Shown here: positions 1 to 9,181 of the stretch, piece by piece
Numbering within the stretch: the first letter of the stretch is position 1
Layout: every line of letters begins with the position of its first letter
From: an uncultured Eubacterium sp.
GTDB lineage: Bacteria; Bacillota; Clostridia; Lachnospirales; Lachnospiraceae
DNA length: 64,000 nt
Direction of reading: 5' to 3'
Assembly (NCBI GenBank): GCA_910586225.1
Contig: CAJUIL010000010.1
Location: 47,982 to 111,981, forward strand
The notes under the pieces: model-generated
What the model saw: only the letters and a program-made list of their open reading frames with translations
What the model was told of the DNA's origin: nothing
Database searches by the model: none
Position numbers and translations under genes: made by a program

Positions 1-895
1 TAGCATCTTTTTCATCCGATACAACAGCATTTACTGCATCAACATTTTCCACCGCAGTTACATAAGTAATTGCGCTCGATAATTGTGTATTATGCGACTG
101 TCTAAGAGAAATATCTTGCGTATAATTTTCCTTGTCCTGTTTTGTCTGAGCAAGTAAAATAACATCCTGCTTCAGCTTATTCGTATCAACCGCTCCAGTG
201 GCAGAATTATAATATTGAATCCATGCTGCTGCTTCATCACTGGAGGTTTTAGATGATACACTAACTCCCAAAGCCTTTAAAGCTTCCTGACCTTTATTAT
301 CCAATGCTGTTAGTGTAAAATCAGCTGCTTCTCCTGTATTCTTTGAAGAAATAAACAATCTCTGATTCGTTTCATCATAAGATGCCTGTACCCCTGTACC
401 TGAATTATTTAATTGAGAAATAAAATCAGATATCTTTGTATTTTCATCGACTGTAATGTCTTTTGTAACTCCATTTCCAGAAATACGATACGTTCCTGAA
501 CCACTTGTATAACCTAAATCTGCAAGTGTAGCAGATTTACCCTTCTTATTGTTTTTCAGCTGTCCGCCAGTCAAATATCCACCTTTCGCAACTGAATTAA
601 CACGAAGTGTCTGCGTTCCATTTACCGCACCTTTGCCTGCTGTCACCGTTGCTTTTGTCGTATCTGACACAGTGGTCTTCTTTACATTATAACCAGATGT
701 AAAACGCAGGCTGTCTAAAGATTTGTATAAATTTAACACCTTAGCATTCAAACTTTTCCACTTATCCTGTGTCCAAGATAATTTCGTCTGCTGCTTCTTA
801 ACTTTATCACCCTTTGACCTGTATGCTGAAACAAGTTCCTTGATAATAGAATCCGTATCTAAACCTGAATTCAGCCCAGTAATTCGAATTGTCAT
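1..895 (-). CDS. fliD: FliD flagellar filament cap (hook-associated protein 2), 5' part only
   Basis: This is the first ~298 residues of the filament-cap protein, which sits on the growing flagellum tip and folds exported flagellin. The gene runs off the left edge, so the C-terminal part is missing. The N-terminus begins MTIRITGLNSGLDTDSIIKE, the typical FliD start, followed by a coiled-coil stretch rich in Lys/Gln and then a beta-rich domain with many G/T/S residues. The ATG at 895 is preceded by GGAGG about 10 nt upstream. It is the last visible gene of the leftward late flagellar operon, 15 bp after flaG; fliS would be expected beyond the edge. Expression is probably sigma-28 dependent. 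Confidence 0.93.
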   Translation of the reverse strand, partial: MTIRITGLNSGLDTDSIIKELVSAYRSKGDKVKKQQTKLSWTQDKWKSLNAKVLNLYKSLDSLRFTSGYNVKKTTVSDTTKATVTAGKGAVNGTQTLRVNSVAKGGYLTGGQLKNNKKGKSATLADLGYTSGSGTYRISGNGVTKDITVDENTKISDFISQLNNSGTGVQASYDETNQRLFISSKNTGEAADFTLTALDNKGQEALKALGVSVSSKTSSDEAAAWIQYYNSATGAVDTNKLKQDVILLAQTKQDKENYTQDISLRQSHNTQLSSAITYVTAVENVDAVNAVVSDEKDA

Positions 896-910
896 ATCTG
901 ACCTACCTCC

Positions 911-1360
911 TTAACCTTTTTCGTCAACCATAATTCCAGCCATTTCCCAAACCTTTTGTATCATATCCAATGTTTCTTCAGGCGGATATTCCTTGAGAAC
1001 ATTTTTGGAGTCTTTGTCTACGATCTTGATCATCACACGATTTGTTCCCTCATGGAAACCAAAAACCGCTTCTGTCTGCGCCATCATATTCTTTTTTAGT
1101 TTTTCTACAGCTGCCTGGAGCTGCCTGTTTTGGTGGGCATTACCGCTGCCTGTCTGATCATTTCTGCCTTCCTGATCACTATGAACAGGCTGCAAAGGCT
1201 TCACAATCTTATCTTCCATCACGCAAGGTGCAGATTTACCGTTTGCTTCTGGTGCAGCTTTATCAGTCTTTACAGATTCCTTTGCCTTTACCGGTTTTGC
1301 TGCGTCTGACACACTTCCCTGATACGCCGTCGCAGCTGCTTTCATTGCTTCAATCGCCAT
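911..1360 (-). CDS. flaG: FlaG family flagellar protein
   Basis: 149 residues. The C-terminal ~60 residues match the FlaG family: an amphipathic helix, then FHEGTNRVMIKIVD, a KEYPPEE motif and a final helix. The first ~80 residues are low-complexity, rich in Ala, Lys and Pro, and probably disordered. An in-frame GTG lies at 1369, but the ATG at 1360 is chosen because AAGGAGG sits 9 nt before it. FlaG-like proteins affect filament length in other bacteria. It is the first gene after the sigma-28-like promoter at 1424-1450 and precedes fliD by 15 bp, an arrangement common in flagellated Firmicutes. Confidence 0.85.
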   Translation of the reverse strand: MAIEAMKAAATAYQGSVSDAAKPVKAKESVKTDKAAPEANGKSAPCVMEDKIVKPLQPVHSDQEGRNDQTGSGNAHQNRQLQAAVEKLKKNMMAQTEAVFGFHEGTNRVMIKIVDKDSKNVLKEYPPEETLDMIQKVWEMAGIMVDEKG

Positions 1361-1423
1361 TGTCTCCACCTCCTTGTGAATACTTCTATGCCCATTGATG
1401 TTACTGCTTTTCGTTTGTTCTAT

Positions 1424-1450
1424 ATATCGGTAAAATTTTTTAAAACATTA
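1424..1450 (-). promoter_or_regulatory. sigma-28 (FliA/SigD)-type promoter for flaG-fliD
   Basis: On the minus strand TAATGTTT is followed after exactly 11 nt by ACCGATAT. The flagellar consensus is TAAAGTTT-N11-GCCGATAA. It lies ~64 bp upstream of the flaG start, so flaG and fliD can be transcribed separately from the flgM-csrA block. Confidence 0.72.
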
Positions 1451-1494
1451 GCTTGTAATGCAGTCTTTTCGTTACACTGCAGCGAAAGATGCAT

Positions 1495-1525
1495 AATTCC
1501 GGCTGAAAATACTTCAGCCGGAATT
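1495..1525 (-). terminator. Hairpin between csrA and flaG
   Basis: A perfect 13-bp inverted repeat (AATTCCGGCTGAA, 5-nt loop, TTCAGCCGGAATT) starts 11 bp after the csrA stop. No run of T follows on the minus strand, so it may be a weak or Rho-dependent terminator or an mRNA-stabilising stem rather than a classic intrinsic terminator. Confidence 0.6.
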
Positions 1526-1535
1526 TGACAAAACG

Positions 1536-1760
1536 CTATTTGCCTTCTGAAAATAATTTTAAAGCCTTCAAACTCGCTTCACTCGCTGCAGCCTCATTTT
1601 CTTTCTGTATCTGAAGATGCACTTCTTTGCGGTAAATTGGTACTTCCTTTGGAGCAGATACGCCTATTTTTACCTGATCGCCACGGATTTCCAGAATTGT
1701 AACTTCAATGTTATTGTTCAGCATCAATGCTTCCCCTTTTTTTCTGGTCAAAGCCAGCAT
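1536..1760 (-). CDS. csrA: CsrA, carbon storage/flagellin translation regulator
   Basis: 74 residues beginning MLALTRKKGEALML, the hallmark CsrA start, followed by the conserved five-strand core (EVTILEIRGDQVKIGVSAP) and the helix beginning VPIYRKEVHLQIQ. CsrA is a homodimeric RNA-binding protein that occludes ribosome binding sites. In Firmicutes with FliW it represses flagellin translation until FliW sequesters it. The start lies 2 nt after the fliW stop, so translation is probably coupled to fliW. Length is slightly over typical (60-70) because of a C-terminal Ala/Glu/Lys tail. Confidence 0.95.
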   Translation of the reverse strand: MLALTRKKGEALMLNNNIEVTILEIRGDQVKIGVSAPKEVPIYRKEVHLQIQKENEAAASEASLKALKLFSEGK

Positions 1761-1762
1761 AT

Positions 1763-2218
1763 CTACTCACCCGCTTTCTTTTTATTCAAAATATCATAGA
1801 TCATATACTTTACCGGATAATCATCTTCCACAATCTTCTGTACACCCTGAAGATTAGCTGTATTAATAATAAATGGTGCTTTCAGATTCACTGACATTTT
1901 TGTAATTTCTTCCGGAACTGTAATAGTAACAAGAATAAACGTATTCTCTTCTGTCATATTTCCCAGCGGTTCTAGCCCTTCTTCACTAACGACCAGCCGA
2001 TAATCCGGCTTTACATCCAATGGATCAATAACCGGCAAGGCAAAGGAAGGATCATCCATGGACTGCAGCCACTTGATATTTCCTTTTCCTTCCTTTTCTT
2101 CATCATGGATCAGAGTAAAATTCTTCAGCTGCGGGAACCCAATGATCCCTTCCTTTAATTTGATGATCTTATTATCTTCTATATCAATCTCACCGAATAA
2201 TCTCGTATTTGCCTTCAT
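1763..2218 (-). CDS. fliW: FliW flagellar assembly factor (CsrA antagonist)
   Basis: 151 residues, full family length. It begins MKANTRLFGEIDIED and contains the FliW core IIGFPQLKNFTLIHDEE, a WLQS..DPSFALPVIDP segment and a C-terminal ILVTITVPE strand. FliW binds CsrA non-competitively and also binds flagellin, so free flagellin releases CsrA to shut off flagellin translation. AAAAGGAGT precedes the ATG. The fliW-csrA pair sits between flgL and flaG, the usual Firmicutes position. Confidence 0.95.
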   Translation of the reverse strand: MKANTRLFGEIDIEDNKIIKLKEGIIGFPQLKNFTLIHDEEKEGKGNIKWLQSMDDPSFALPVIDPLDVKPDYRLVVSEEGLEPLGNMTEENTFILVTITVPEEITKMSVNLKAPFIINTANLQGVQKIVEDDYPVKYMIYDILNKKKAGE

Positions 2219-2230
2219 TCCATACTCCTT

Positions 2231-4072
2231 TTAAATAAAGTCAAGCAACGTCATTTTTCCAATTTTAGCCGCTGACTGCAGCGCTGCCTGATATGCCACG
2301 GAAGCTGCCGTATAATTGATGACCAGATCAGACAGATCCATATCCTCATTGATCGACTTTAATTCCTTAAACGTCGACTGCTGCACGCTCATTCTGTTTT
2401 TCGTCATTTCTACACGCGCCTGTCTGCCGCCAAGATTCGTGATCCCTAGATCAATATCATCCAAATATCCCTGAAATGTTGAAATATAGGAGCTATAAGT
2501 ATCATGCATATTTTGATTCGCATAATCCCGCTGCTTTTTAGCAGCATCCAGCCATTGATTCATCTGCTCAATCTCTGCATCTGAATAATTTCCGCTTTTT
2601 ATTTTATTTTCAATTTCGGCAACTGTATCATTTGCAGAAATTGCAAACTGTACCACATTGATCAGCTCGGTAATATCGCGGCGGATATTCGTGTCAAATA
2701 CATCTCTCGCCTCTGTATTGATCTGCATTTGCTGTCCACTGGAAATATTATACTTAATCGCCTGTGTAATCCAGTTTCCGTTTTCGTCAAAATTCTTGTA
2801 TACAATATCGTCTCTTTCTGACATATATCTTGTACAGTCGAAAAAATATTCCGGATGCAGTTCGCCTTCTTCAAATCCGTTTTTATCATAGGTAAATGAA
2901 AAAGAAGCCTTTAACTCATCGAATTTTTTAGCAATCGTATCTTTAAAGAGCAATTCACCGCTTGCATTGTCAAATACAATTTCATTTTCGCCAATGTCAT
3001 AGCCACCTTGCTCTAGATCAGAAGTATTTCTAACTTTATAAACGATCGGCTGCCCACCAATATCTGTAGATAAGCTAGAAGATCCGCCGGCTGGCTGACT
3101 GTATGTTACAGAAGCCGTCTCGGTACGTCCCGGCGGTGTTACCCCTGGACGAAGTGTTGGCGTACCGCTGCTCAGATCCCAGTCCTCATTGTTATATAAC
3201 GTCACAGGATAGGTTGTTCCATCTGCAAGATTTTGGATAGTAGACGGCACAGCGGAATATCCGCTCGGCGCTGTCACGTTAATGATCTGAGCATTAGCAT
3301 TATTTGGATCTGTTCCTAACGTAAATGAACATCCCTTTGTCGTAACAGACGTACCGTCTGCAGACATCGTGACAGTATTTTTTACGCCCGCAGCATCCGT
3401 ATAGGAAATGCTGAGTGAATTTTCGTCTGCAGTGATCTTATCATAAGATAAGCGCACTCTATTTAAAGTAACATCATCAAACACTCCCACCGGAGCATTT
3501 GTATCTAAAAGTGTCTTATCGGACGTATCATCAAATTTTCCCTTATAGTAATCCTTTTTTTGGATATCTTTATAGTCAAATGTCTCCGTTATTTGATAAT
3601 GCTCTGCCTTCGCTTCTGCACTATTCATAAACGTAACATCTTGGTTTGTCTTATACCCAGTAAAAATCGTCCGCCGGTCATAATCTGCGTTTCCTTCGCT
3701 GTAGATCTGCTGCTGCAAAGACTGCAGTTCCTTTAAGATCGCCTGACGGTTTTCCGGTTCCAGAATGTCGTTTGCCCCGTATACAGCCTGCTTATACGCA
3801 TCCGAGATTAGGTCCTTCATGTTGATCATCGCTGTCTGCGTACATTCCATCCACGATTCTGTATCTGGGATATTATATTCATAATACTGGGTGATCGTAC
3901 TGAGGGTACTGCGCAGGCGCAGGGAACGGATGGCGATGATCGGGTTATCCGAAGGTTTTGTGATCTTCTTCTGGATAGACATCTGGTTATTTGTATGATC
4001 CACGTTCGCTCTGTTTGCGTTAATGTTTGATTTTGTGCGTTTTACGATCATGGAATTTGTTACTCGCATCAT
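2231..4072 (-). CDS. flgL: FlgL hook-filament junction protein (HAP3), enlarged
   Basis: 613 residues. The N-terminal ~165 residues (MMRVTNSMI ... NQMSIQKKITKPSDNP) and the C-terminal ~130 residues match FlgL and form the conserved D0/D1 coiled coils shared with flagellin. The middle (about residues 170-430) is a large beta-rich insertion with many Thr, Ser, Gly and Asp, probably the surface-exposed part. Classic FlgL proteins are ~300 residues, so this one is twice the usual size; long forms occur in Lachnospiraceae. AAGGAGG is 9 nt before the first ATG. It links the filament to the FlgK ring. Confidence 0.9.
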   Translation of the reverse strand: MMRVTNSMIVKRTKSNINANRANVDHTNNQMSIQKKITKPSDNPIIAIRSLRLRSTLSTITQYYEYNIPDTESWMECTQTAMINMKDLISDAYKQAVYGANDILEPENRQAILKELQSLQQQIYSEGNADYDRRTIFTGYKTNQDVTFMNSAEAKAEHYQITETFDYKDIQKKDYYKGKFDDTSDKTLLDTNAPVGVFDDVTLNRVRLSYDKITADENSLSISYTDAAGVKNTVTMSADGTSVTTKGCSFTLGTDPNNANAQIINVTAPSGYSAVPSTIQNLADGTTYPVTLYNNEDWDLSSGTPTLRPGVTPPGRTETASVTYSQPAGGSSSLSTDIGGQPIVYKVRNTSDLEQGGYDIGENEIVFDNASGELLFKDTIAKKFDELKASFSFTYDKNGFEEGELHPEYFFDCTRYMSERDDIVYKNFDENGNWITQAIKYNISSGQQMQINTEARDVFDTNIRRDITELINVVQFAISANDTVAEIENKIKSGNYSDAEIEQMNQWLDAAKKQRDYANQNMHDTYSSYISTFQGYLDDIDLGITNLGGRQARVEMTKNRMSVQQSTFKELKSINEDMDLSDLVINYTAASVAYQAALQSAAKIGKMTLLDFI

Positions 4073-4087
4073 AAACTGTTCCCTCCT

Positions 4088-6061
4088 TTATACACCGGTC
4101 TGCGTGATCAGACGGTCATACATCTCATTCATCGTCGATATGATCTTGGATGCCAGATTGTATGCGTTCTGGAATTTGATCAGGTCCATACCTTCTTCGT
4201 CCTCGTCTACGCTTGAGATGGACATCCGGTAAGTATCAATCGTATTGCCGATATCAAAATAGTTCGAGTACAGAATATCCGATTCCTGTGCATCTACCGT
4301 AATATCTGTAACGATATACTCCAAGAACTGGTTGCCGCCGGAACCACGGTAAATGATTTCCTTCGATTCCAGATCCAACATATTATCAACAAGTCCTGTT
4401 TCGCTTTCATCGGTATCCGTGCGGGTGGAAGTCGCAAAGTACTTTGGCTCTTTCTGGCTCTTGTCATTAACGGCTGCATTTTCCGCTGTCAGCTGGTAAT
4501 AGTTTCCGCCGATGGCATCGGATTTATAAGTAATTGCCACACCCTCTTCACCGTCTGATTTCTTTGTATCTAAGAAGGCGTTTTCGGAACCGTCTGGACG
4601 AATAGCAACAAAAAATGATCCCATCTGATTTCCGTCGACATCAACGCCGCCGTTTTGATATTTGATATTTTCCGGAATTACTTTACCTGTAGCCGGATCT
4701 ACCGTATATCTTTGCGTAACTGCTGTACCGTCCTGCTGCGTTGTGCCGTCACCGCTGCCATATATCTGTATATCGTTGAATTTGCGGCAGAAAGCGCGCA
4801 AAAACTCATTCATCTGTGACATATAATACGGAATACCGCGGGAGTCGATCGGCCGTCCGATCGTTACCTCTCTGCCTGCCTTTCCGGCTAATGACGTCAG
4901 ATCCCGGTCTTCCAGTTCAAACATATACTCAAAGCTTTCGTTGCCGTCTTTATCTACAGACTTGGTCATTTCAAAACGGGAATAGGTGTAAGTCCGGTTT
5001 GCGATCGTAATCGTTCCTCTAGACGGCATATTCATAGCTTCCACCGAAGTGATGTTTGGATTTGTTACGTATATCTGCGATTTTCCGGCTTCTACCTTGG
5101 AAAGCGTTCCTTGGAAATTTTCTTTATTATTGCCGTCACGGATGTTCAGTACGGCTTTTAATTCACCAGACATCGTATCTGATGAAGCGTTAAATTCATT
5201 TTTGGTATGTGACCAGCGGATATCATACAAACCTTCGATATCGTTTTGATTCACCTTTTCCGTACGGGCATAACATTCTAATTCATTAAAATCATTGCCG
5301 TCAATCAACAGCTGCCCTTCCACACGTACACGGAAACGGGTACCGCCTACGTACTTATCCGGATCGTTGCTGTTTGCCACCTCGGTTTCTTCTGTTTCGA
5401 TCGGTACGATCTTCGATAACTCATCCAGTAAAAGAGCCCGCTGATCGCGCAGCTCGTTTGCGCGGCGTCCCTGAATCTCTATCGTGTTGATCTTATCGTT
5501 AATGATCGAAATTTTCTTTGCGTAGGAATTAATCTGGCTTACAAGCGCACGAACCTCTTGGTTACAGTCCGACTGCAGCTCCTTAAGGTGTCCGGACATA
5601 TTATTAAAATAATCCATCAGACCTTGTGCTTCGCTGATAAAATGGTCGCGAAGCTCTAACGACGAGGCGCCGTCGCCTTTTAATGCATCCAGCCGAGCAA
5701 ACATTTCCTTGTAGATCGACGAAAATCCGGTCGGATCTGCCTGGTCATCCCGGAACAAATTTTCAATCTGCGCCATATAATATCCCTTTTTCTCATACTG
5801 GCCAACATTGCTGTTGTTCGTCCAATATCTCACATCATAATAAGTATTGCGCAGCTGCGTAATAGAATCTGCGTCTACGCCGCTTCCGAGCGTACCATAC
5901 GTATGATTGCGCAAAGAAGCCTTTGCGACCAGATTCACAACCTGCTTGCTGTAGCCAGGTGTATTTGCGTTGGATACGTTATTTGCCGTTGTATTGATAG
6001 AGGCTGAATATGCGTTTAACGCAGACCAGCCGATATTTAATCCAAAAAATGTAGAACTCAT
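4088..6061 (-). CDS. flgK: FlgK hook-associated protein 1 (first paralogue)
   Basis: 657 residues. The N-terminus (FFGLNIGWSALNAYSASINT, then NNVSNANTPGYSKQ) has the flagellar rod/hook signature ANNVSNANTPGYS, and the C-terminal helix ends in FQNAYNLASKIISTMNEMYD, typical of FlgK. The central region is a long beta-rich domain. FlgK forms the junction ring next to the hook. It lies 18 bp after a second flgK-like gene and 15 bp before flgL. The start has a GAGGTGAG ribosome site. This copy is closer to canonical FlgK than its neighbour. Confidence 0.9.
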   Translation of the reverse strand: MSSTFFGLNIGWSALNAYSASINTTANNVSNANTPGYSKQVVNLVAKASLRNHTYGTLGSGVDADSITQLRNTYYDVRYWTNNSNVGQYEKKGYYMAQIENLFRDDQADPTGFSSIYKEMFARLDALKGDGASSLELRDHFISEAQGLMDYFNNMSGHLKELQSDCNQEVRALVSQINSYAKKISIINDKINTIEIQGRRANELRDQRALLLDELSKIVPIETEETEVANSNDPDKYVGGTRFRVRVEGQLLIDGNDFNELECYARTEKVNQNDIEGLYDIRWSHTKNEFNASSDTMSGELKAVLNIRDGNNKENFQGTLSKVEAGKSQIYVTNPNITSVEAMNMPSRGTITIANRTYTYSRFEMTKSVDKDGNESFEYMFELEDRDLTSLAGKAGREVTIGRPIDSRGIPYYMSQMNEFLRAFCRKFNDIQIYGSGDGTTQQDGTAVTQRYTVDPATGKVIPENIKYQNGGVDVDGNQMGSFFVAIRPDGSENAFLDTKKSDGEEGVAITYKSDAIGGNYYQLTAENAAVNDKSQKEPKYFATSTRTDTDESETGLVDNMLDLESKEIIYRGSGGNQFLEYIVTDITVDAQESDILYSNYFDIGNTIDTYRMSISSVDEDEEGMDLIKFQNAYNLASKIISTMNEMYDRLITQTGV

Positions 6062-6079
6062 ATACTCACCTCACGTCTT

Positions 6080-8071
6080 TTAAAGCCCTGTTACAAGCAG
6101 CTCGATCATATCACTGACTGTCTGGATATAACGGCTGGATGCGTTGTATGCGTTTTGATATTTGATCATTCTAGTCAGCTCCTCGTCTGAGGATACTCCG
6201 ATCACCTCGTTGCGCTGGTTTTCGACTGCTGTCGCAGCTCCTTCCAGCTTTTCCGCTGTTGATTCATATACGGAGCCAATGATACCGATCTCTCCGATCA
6301 TTTCTTTATAATATTCACTGTACGTATAGGTTACGTTTGTATAACGCGGATTAATAGACAGTGTGGTATTGTCCCAAAGGTTTGCCAGCTTGATCGCCAT
6401 ATCATGTGCAATACCTTCATCCTGATGGAAGTGAGGCAGATTTTTAATATTTTTTAACAGGTCATAATTGACGCTGACTTCCATTGAAGTATACTGCTTG
6501 GATGTATCATAAAAATAGTCTTCGTTCACGACCCACTGACCGTCTACCTTTTGTTTTAAATACTTTTCATTACCCTTTTTGTCCCATGGAGTATACGGTT
6601 TTTCTGTAGAAATGGACTGCACATCCAAGCTTCCGTCCGGATTGAACATGACATTGCCGTTTGCGTCTGTTTTAGGGACTAATTGTGCAACCGTTGTATT
6701 TTCCGGATTAAACACACGGATCGTTTGGCCGTTGCTCATGCGATATGGAATGGAAGTATCCACATCTTCTTCATTGTACATATAATAATCCCGCCACTCG
6801 CCTGTTTCCTTGTCATATGCGGTTACCTTGCGGTAACGTTCGCAGCCGGATCTCGTAAACAATTCCTGCGGCGGCAGCTTGCCGTCCGCGCCCACGCAGC
6901 AATTTTCTTCATCCAACACCTTGACATTGCGGTATCTGGAATATGTGCCGTCCTCGTTTTGTACGACCAGCTCATCCATTTTTTTATTCGGAGCCAAAAT
7001 GTCGTTGATCTGTGTCACAATACCATGTACCAACTGGTCAAATTCTGCCTGGGTATTCTGCATGATGGACAGTCCGACAGATGCGTCGTACTTATCCGGA
7101 TCTGCATTTAATATATCATTAAAATTGGATACCGTTTCGCCTCTTGCCTGTACAAGCGCCTTTAATTCCCCGATATCTGTATTGTACTCTGTACAGATTT
7201 TTTGAGAAAAGTCATATACCTCGGCATATTTCCCAATGCCTTCATTCGATAAATGCGGCCAATATGGCGTAACAAATCCGGTCATGCGGTCTGTTTTCTT
7301 GCCAATCGTATAATAAAACATATTGTCAGCCACCAGCTCACCTTCAAACTTGAGTGTGACAGACCCATTAGCCCGCTCTTCATACTGGATCTTGCCGTAT
7401 TTGCTCAGCTGATCAAGTGCGTAATCTCTTGCGTCGCGCTCATTCATCGCCGTTTCGCGCCCGCCAACCTCTATCGCCTGGATCTGCTTGTTCAAGTCGG
7501 CAATCTGTCTGATGTATCCATTGATCTTATCGATATCCTCGGAAATCTGGATGTTGATATTATTCTGGTAATTTTTAAGCCCTTTGAATATTGTCTGTGA
7601 CCGTGAAATAAATAAGCTGGCCTTTTGAATGACAAGGTTTTGCGCCGCCATATTCGACGGGTCCTTGGAAAATTCTTCAAACGCCTGCCATAAGCTTCCT
7701 TCTTCGCCGTCCAGTATTTGCTGAAAAGCTGTCCCTTCCAGCTCCTGAAAATAATTCTGTACCTCATCGATTGCTTCAAAGGTTGCCTCATAATAAGACT
7801 TTCTTCCGTTTTCCTGACGGAACGCCTTATCCAAAAAAATATCTCTCGCATGGACAATCTCTCCGATGGATGTTCCCTGCCCAATCAATTTTTTGTAATG
7901 ATTTTTAGAATATGCTAAATTGCTGTAGCTCGCATCACGAAAAACAACCTGCTGACGTACATACCCCTCGGTATTCACGTTAGCCAGGTTGTTTGCTACA
8001 TTATGAATCGAATCCTGAGAAGCCTTTAGCCCCGAATGTCCGATATATATGGAACCCATTCCATTCGCCAT
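6080..8071 (-). CDS. flgK: FlgK hook-associated protein 1 (second paralogue)
   Basis: 663 residues with the N-terminal signature NNLANVNTEGYVRQQ and the C-terminal motif YQNAYNASSRYIQTVSDMIE, so it also belongs to FlgK. It differs strongly from the adjacent flgK in the middle and in the N-terminal residues (MGSIYIGHSGLKASQDSI). Tandem paralogous flgK genes suggest either a two-component junction ring or subfunctionalisation. It follows flgN by 21 bp. AGGAG precedes the ATG. No frameshift or premature stop was seen. Confidence 0.88.
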   Translation of the reverse strand: MANGMGSIYIGHSGLKASQDSIHNVANNLANVNTEGYVRQQVVFRDASYSNLAYSKNHYKKLIGQGTSIGEIVHARDIFLDKAFRQENGRKSYYEATFEAIDEVQNYFQELEGTAFQQILDGEEGSLWQAFEEFSKDPSNMAAQNLVIQKASLFISRSQTIFKGLKNYQNNINIQISEDIDKINGYIRQIADLNKQIQAIEVGGRETAMNERDARDYALDQLSKYGKIQYEERANGSVTLKFEGELVADNMFYYTIGKKTDRMTGFVTPYWPHLSNEGIGKYAEVYDFSQKICTEYNTDIGELKALVQARGETVSNFNDILNADPDKYDASVGLSIMQNTQAEFDQLVHGIVTQINDILAPNKKMDELVVQNEDGTYSRYRNVKVLDEENCCVGADGKLPPQELFTRSGCERYRKVTAYDKETGEWRDYYMYNEEDVDTSIPYRMSNGQTIRVFNPENTTVAQLVPKTDANGNVMFNPDGSLDVQSISTEKPYTPWDKKGNEKYLKQKVDGQWVVNEDYFYDTSKQYTSMEVSVNYDLLKNIKNLPHFHQDEGIAHDMAIKLANLWDNTTLSINPRYTNVTYTYSEYYKEMIGEIGIIGSVYESTAEKLEGAATAVENQRNEVIGVSSDEELTRMIKYQNAYNASSRYIQTVSDMIELLVTGL

Positions 8072-8092
8072 AATTGCTCACACTCCTGTCCG

Positions 8093-8605
8093 TTATTGTT
8101 TTGCGTCAAAACCGCTGCCTCCTAATATCTCTCCCGTATTATAAGCGTTCTTATCGTAGTTCGCTGTTTCGGGTGCGGTTCGCATGCTTCGAAACAGAGT
8201 CAGGTCAAACTCTACCAATTCCAGAGCTTGATTCAGCAATGTCTGGTTTTGTTCATTTATTTTCCGAACTTCATCTAATGTCGTTTTCAACTGTTTTTTT
8301 ACGTTTTGTAGTCGTTCCTGCTCTTTCGGCTGGCTGCTCAGCATTTCAATGACCGTATCAACCGTAAAATCCTCACCTGGCTTATTCAGTACCACCGACA
8401 TATCGTGCATGACCTTTTGGCGGCGATTATCCAGGTTTTGAATTTTACTGGCCACATCCTGTTCCAGATCTACGATCTTCTCCAGCGCCGGAACATTGGC
8501 ATCTATGATGACCTGTTTTTTCTCCTTAGATAACTCTGCCAAATGTTCGTATTCCTTGTTTTCGTTCTCTAAGACCTGTATCAGGTCATCCATTAAGCTT
8601 GCCAC
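8093..8605 (-). CDS. flgN: FlgN-type chaperone for hook-associated proteins
   Basis: 170 residues, almost entirely alpha-helical with heptad-like spacing (DDLIQVLENENKEYEHLAEL near the start), matching the FlgN family. FlgN keeps FlgK and FlgL unfolded in the cytoplasm and delivers them to the flagellar export gate; both clients are encoded immediately downstream. The start is GTG at 8605 with GAGG 7 nt upstream. The C-terminal ~25 residues are Gly/Asn-rich and probably flexible. Confidence 0.85.
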   Translation of the reverse strand: MASLMDDLIQVLENENKEYEHLAELSKEKKQVIIDANVPALEKIVDLEQDVASKIQNLDNRRQKVMHDMSVVLNKPGEDFTVDTVIEMLSSQPKEQERLQNVKKQLKTTLDEVRKINEQNQTLLNQALELVEFDLTLFRSMRTAPETANYDKNAYNTGEILGGSGFDAKQ

Positions 8606-8644
8606 TTCTTATCCTCGCTTTTCTGTAACAGTTTTGTTACGTTT

Positions 8645-8923
8645 TTAATTAGCCGCATAATAGCTTGCTAACAATTTGCTCGCAAAATCTCCAGTATCAA
8701 CGTCATAGTTTCCAGACTTTATGCTTGATTTAAGCTCTGCCACTCTATCCTCCCTGATATCCGAAGCTGCTGCGACTGCCTGTTTTGCGATCTGATAATC
8801 TCTCCCTGCCCGTGAGATCTGAACCTGATCACGCGCAGAGGTGATTTCTGCGGTACTTTTTGCCTTGGAAGGCTTTGTCGATTTGTATAAAGCTGCGATC
8901 TGGTTATAAGAATCTATACGCAT
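8645..8923 (-). CDS. flgM: FlgM anti-sigma-28 factor
   Basis: 92 residues. The N-terminal half is low-complexity and disordered; the C-terminal half has the FlgM signature (REDRVAELKSSIKSGNYDVD, then a helix ending LLASYYAAN). It binds and inhibits the flagellar sigma factor until it is exported through the finished hook-basal body. The ATG at 8923 is preferred over the one at 8932 because GGAG would directly abut the latter. It is the first gene of the operon and has its own sigma-28-like promoter at 9034-9060, giving a feedback loop. Confidence 0.9.
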   Translation of the reverse strand: MRIDSYNQIAALYKSTKPSKAKSTAEITSARDQVQISRAGRDYQIAKQAVAAASDIREDRVAELKSSIKSGNYDVDTGDFASKLLASYYAAN

Positions 8924-9033
8924 AATAGGCATCTCCTTTCATCGTCTCGTCCCTGAATGATAAATTTAGAATCCTTCACTCAGCGCGCATATTTTTTGTA
9001 TTATGCACTTGATTGTGAAGTTCTATAACTTGT

Positions 9034-9060
9034 TTATCGGATGTTTTTTGGATTTTGTTA
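9034..9060 (-). promoter_or_regulatory. sigma-28-type promoter for the flgM operon
   Basis: On the minus strand TAAC is followed after 15 nt by TCCGATAA (consensus TAAA-N15-GCCGATAA). It lies ~110 bp upstream of the flgM start, consistent with a late-class flagellar operon whose first product is the sigma-28 antagonist. Confidence 0.65.
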
Positions 9061-9181
9061 GTAATTTTTTAATTTTTATGAAAAATAATCATAGTTGCTG
9101 AATTTGCCATTTCCTCATTGATTCTGAAGCTTATTTGTGATAATCTTCTTATATAGATTGAACGAAAGTGAGGAATATGTC

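Noticed and set aside
6683..7111. 142-codon plus-strand frame in flgK
   Set aside because: Antisense shadow with no start signal.
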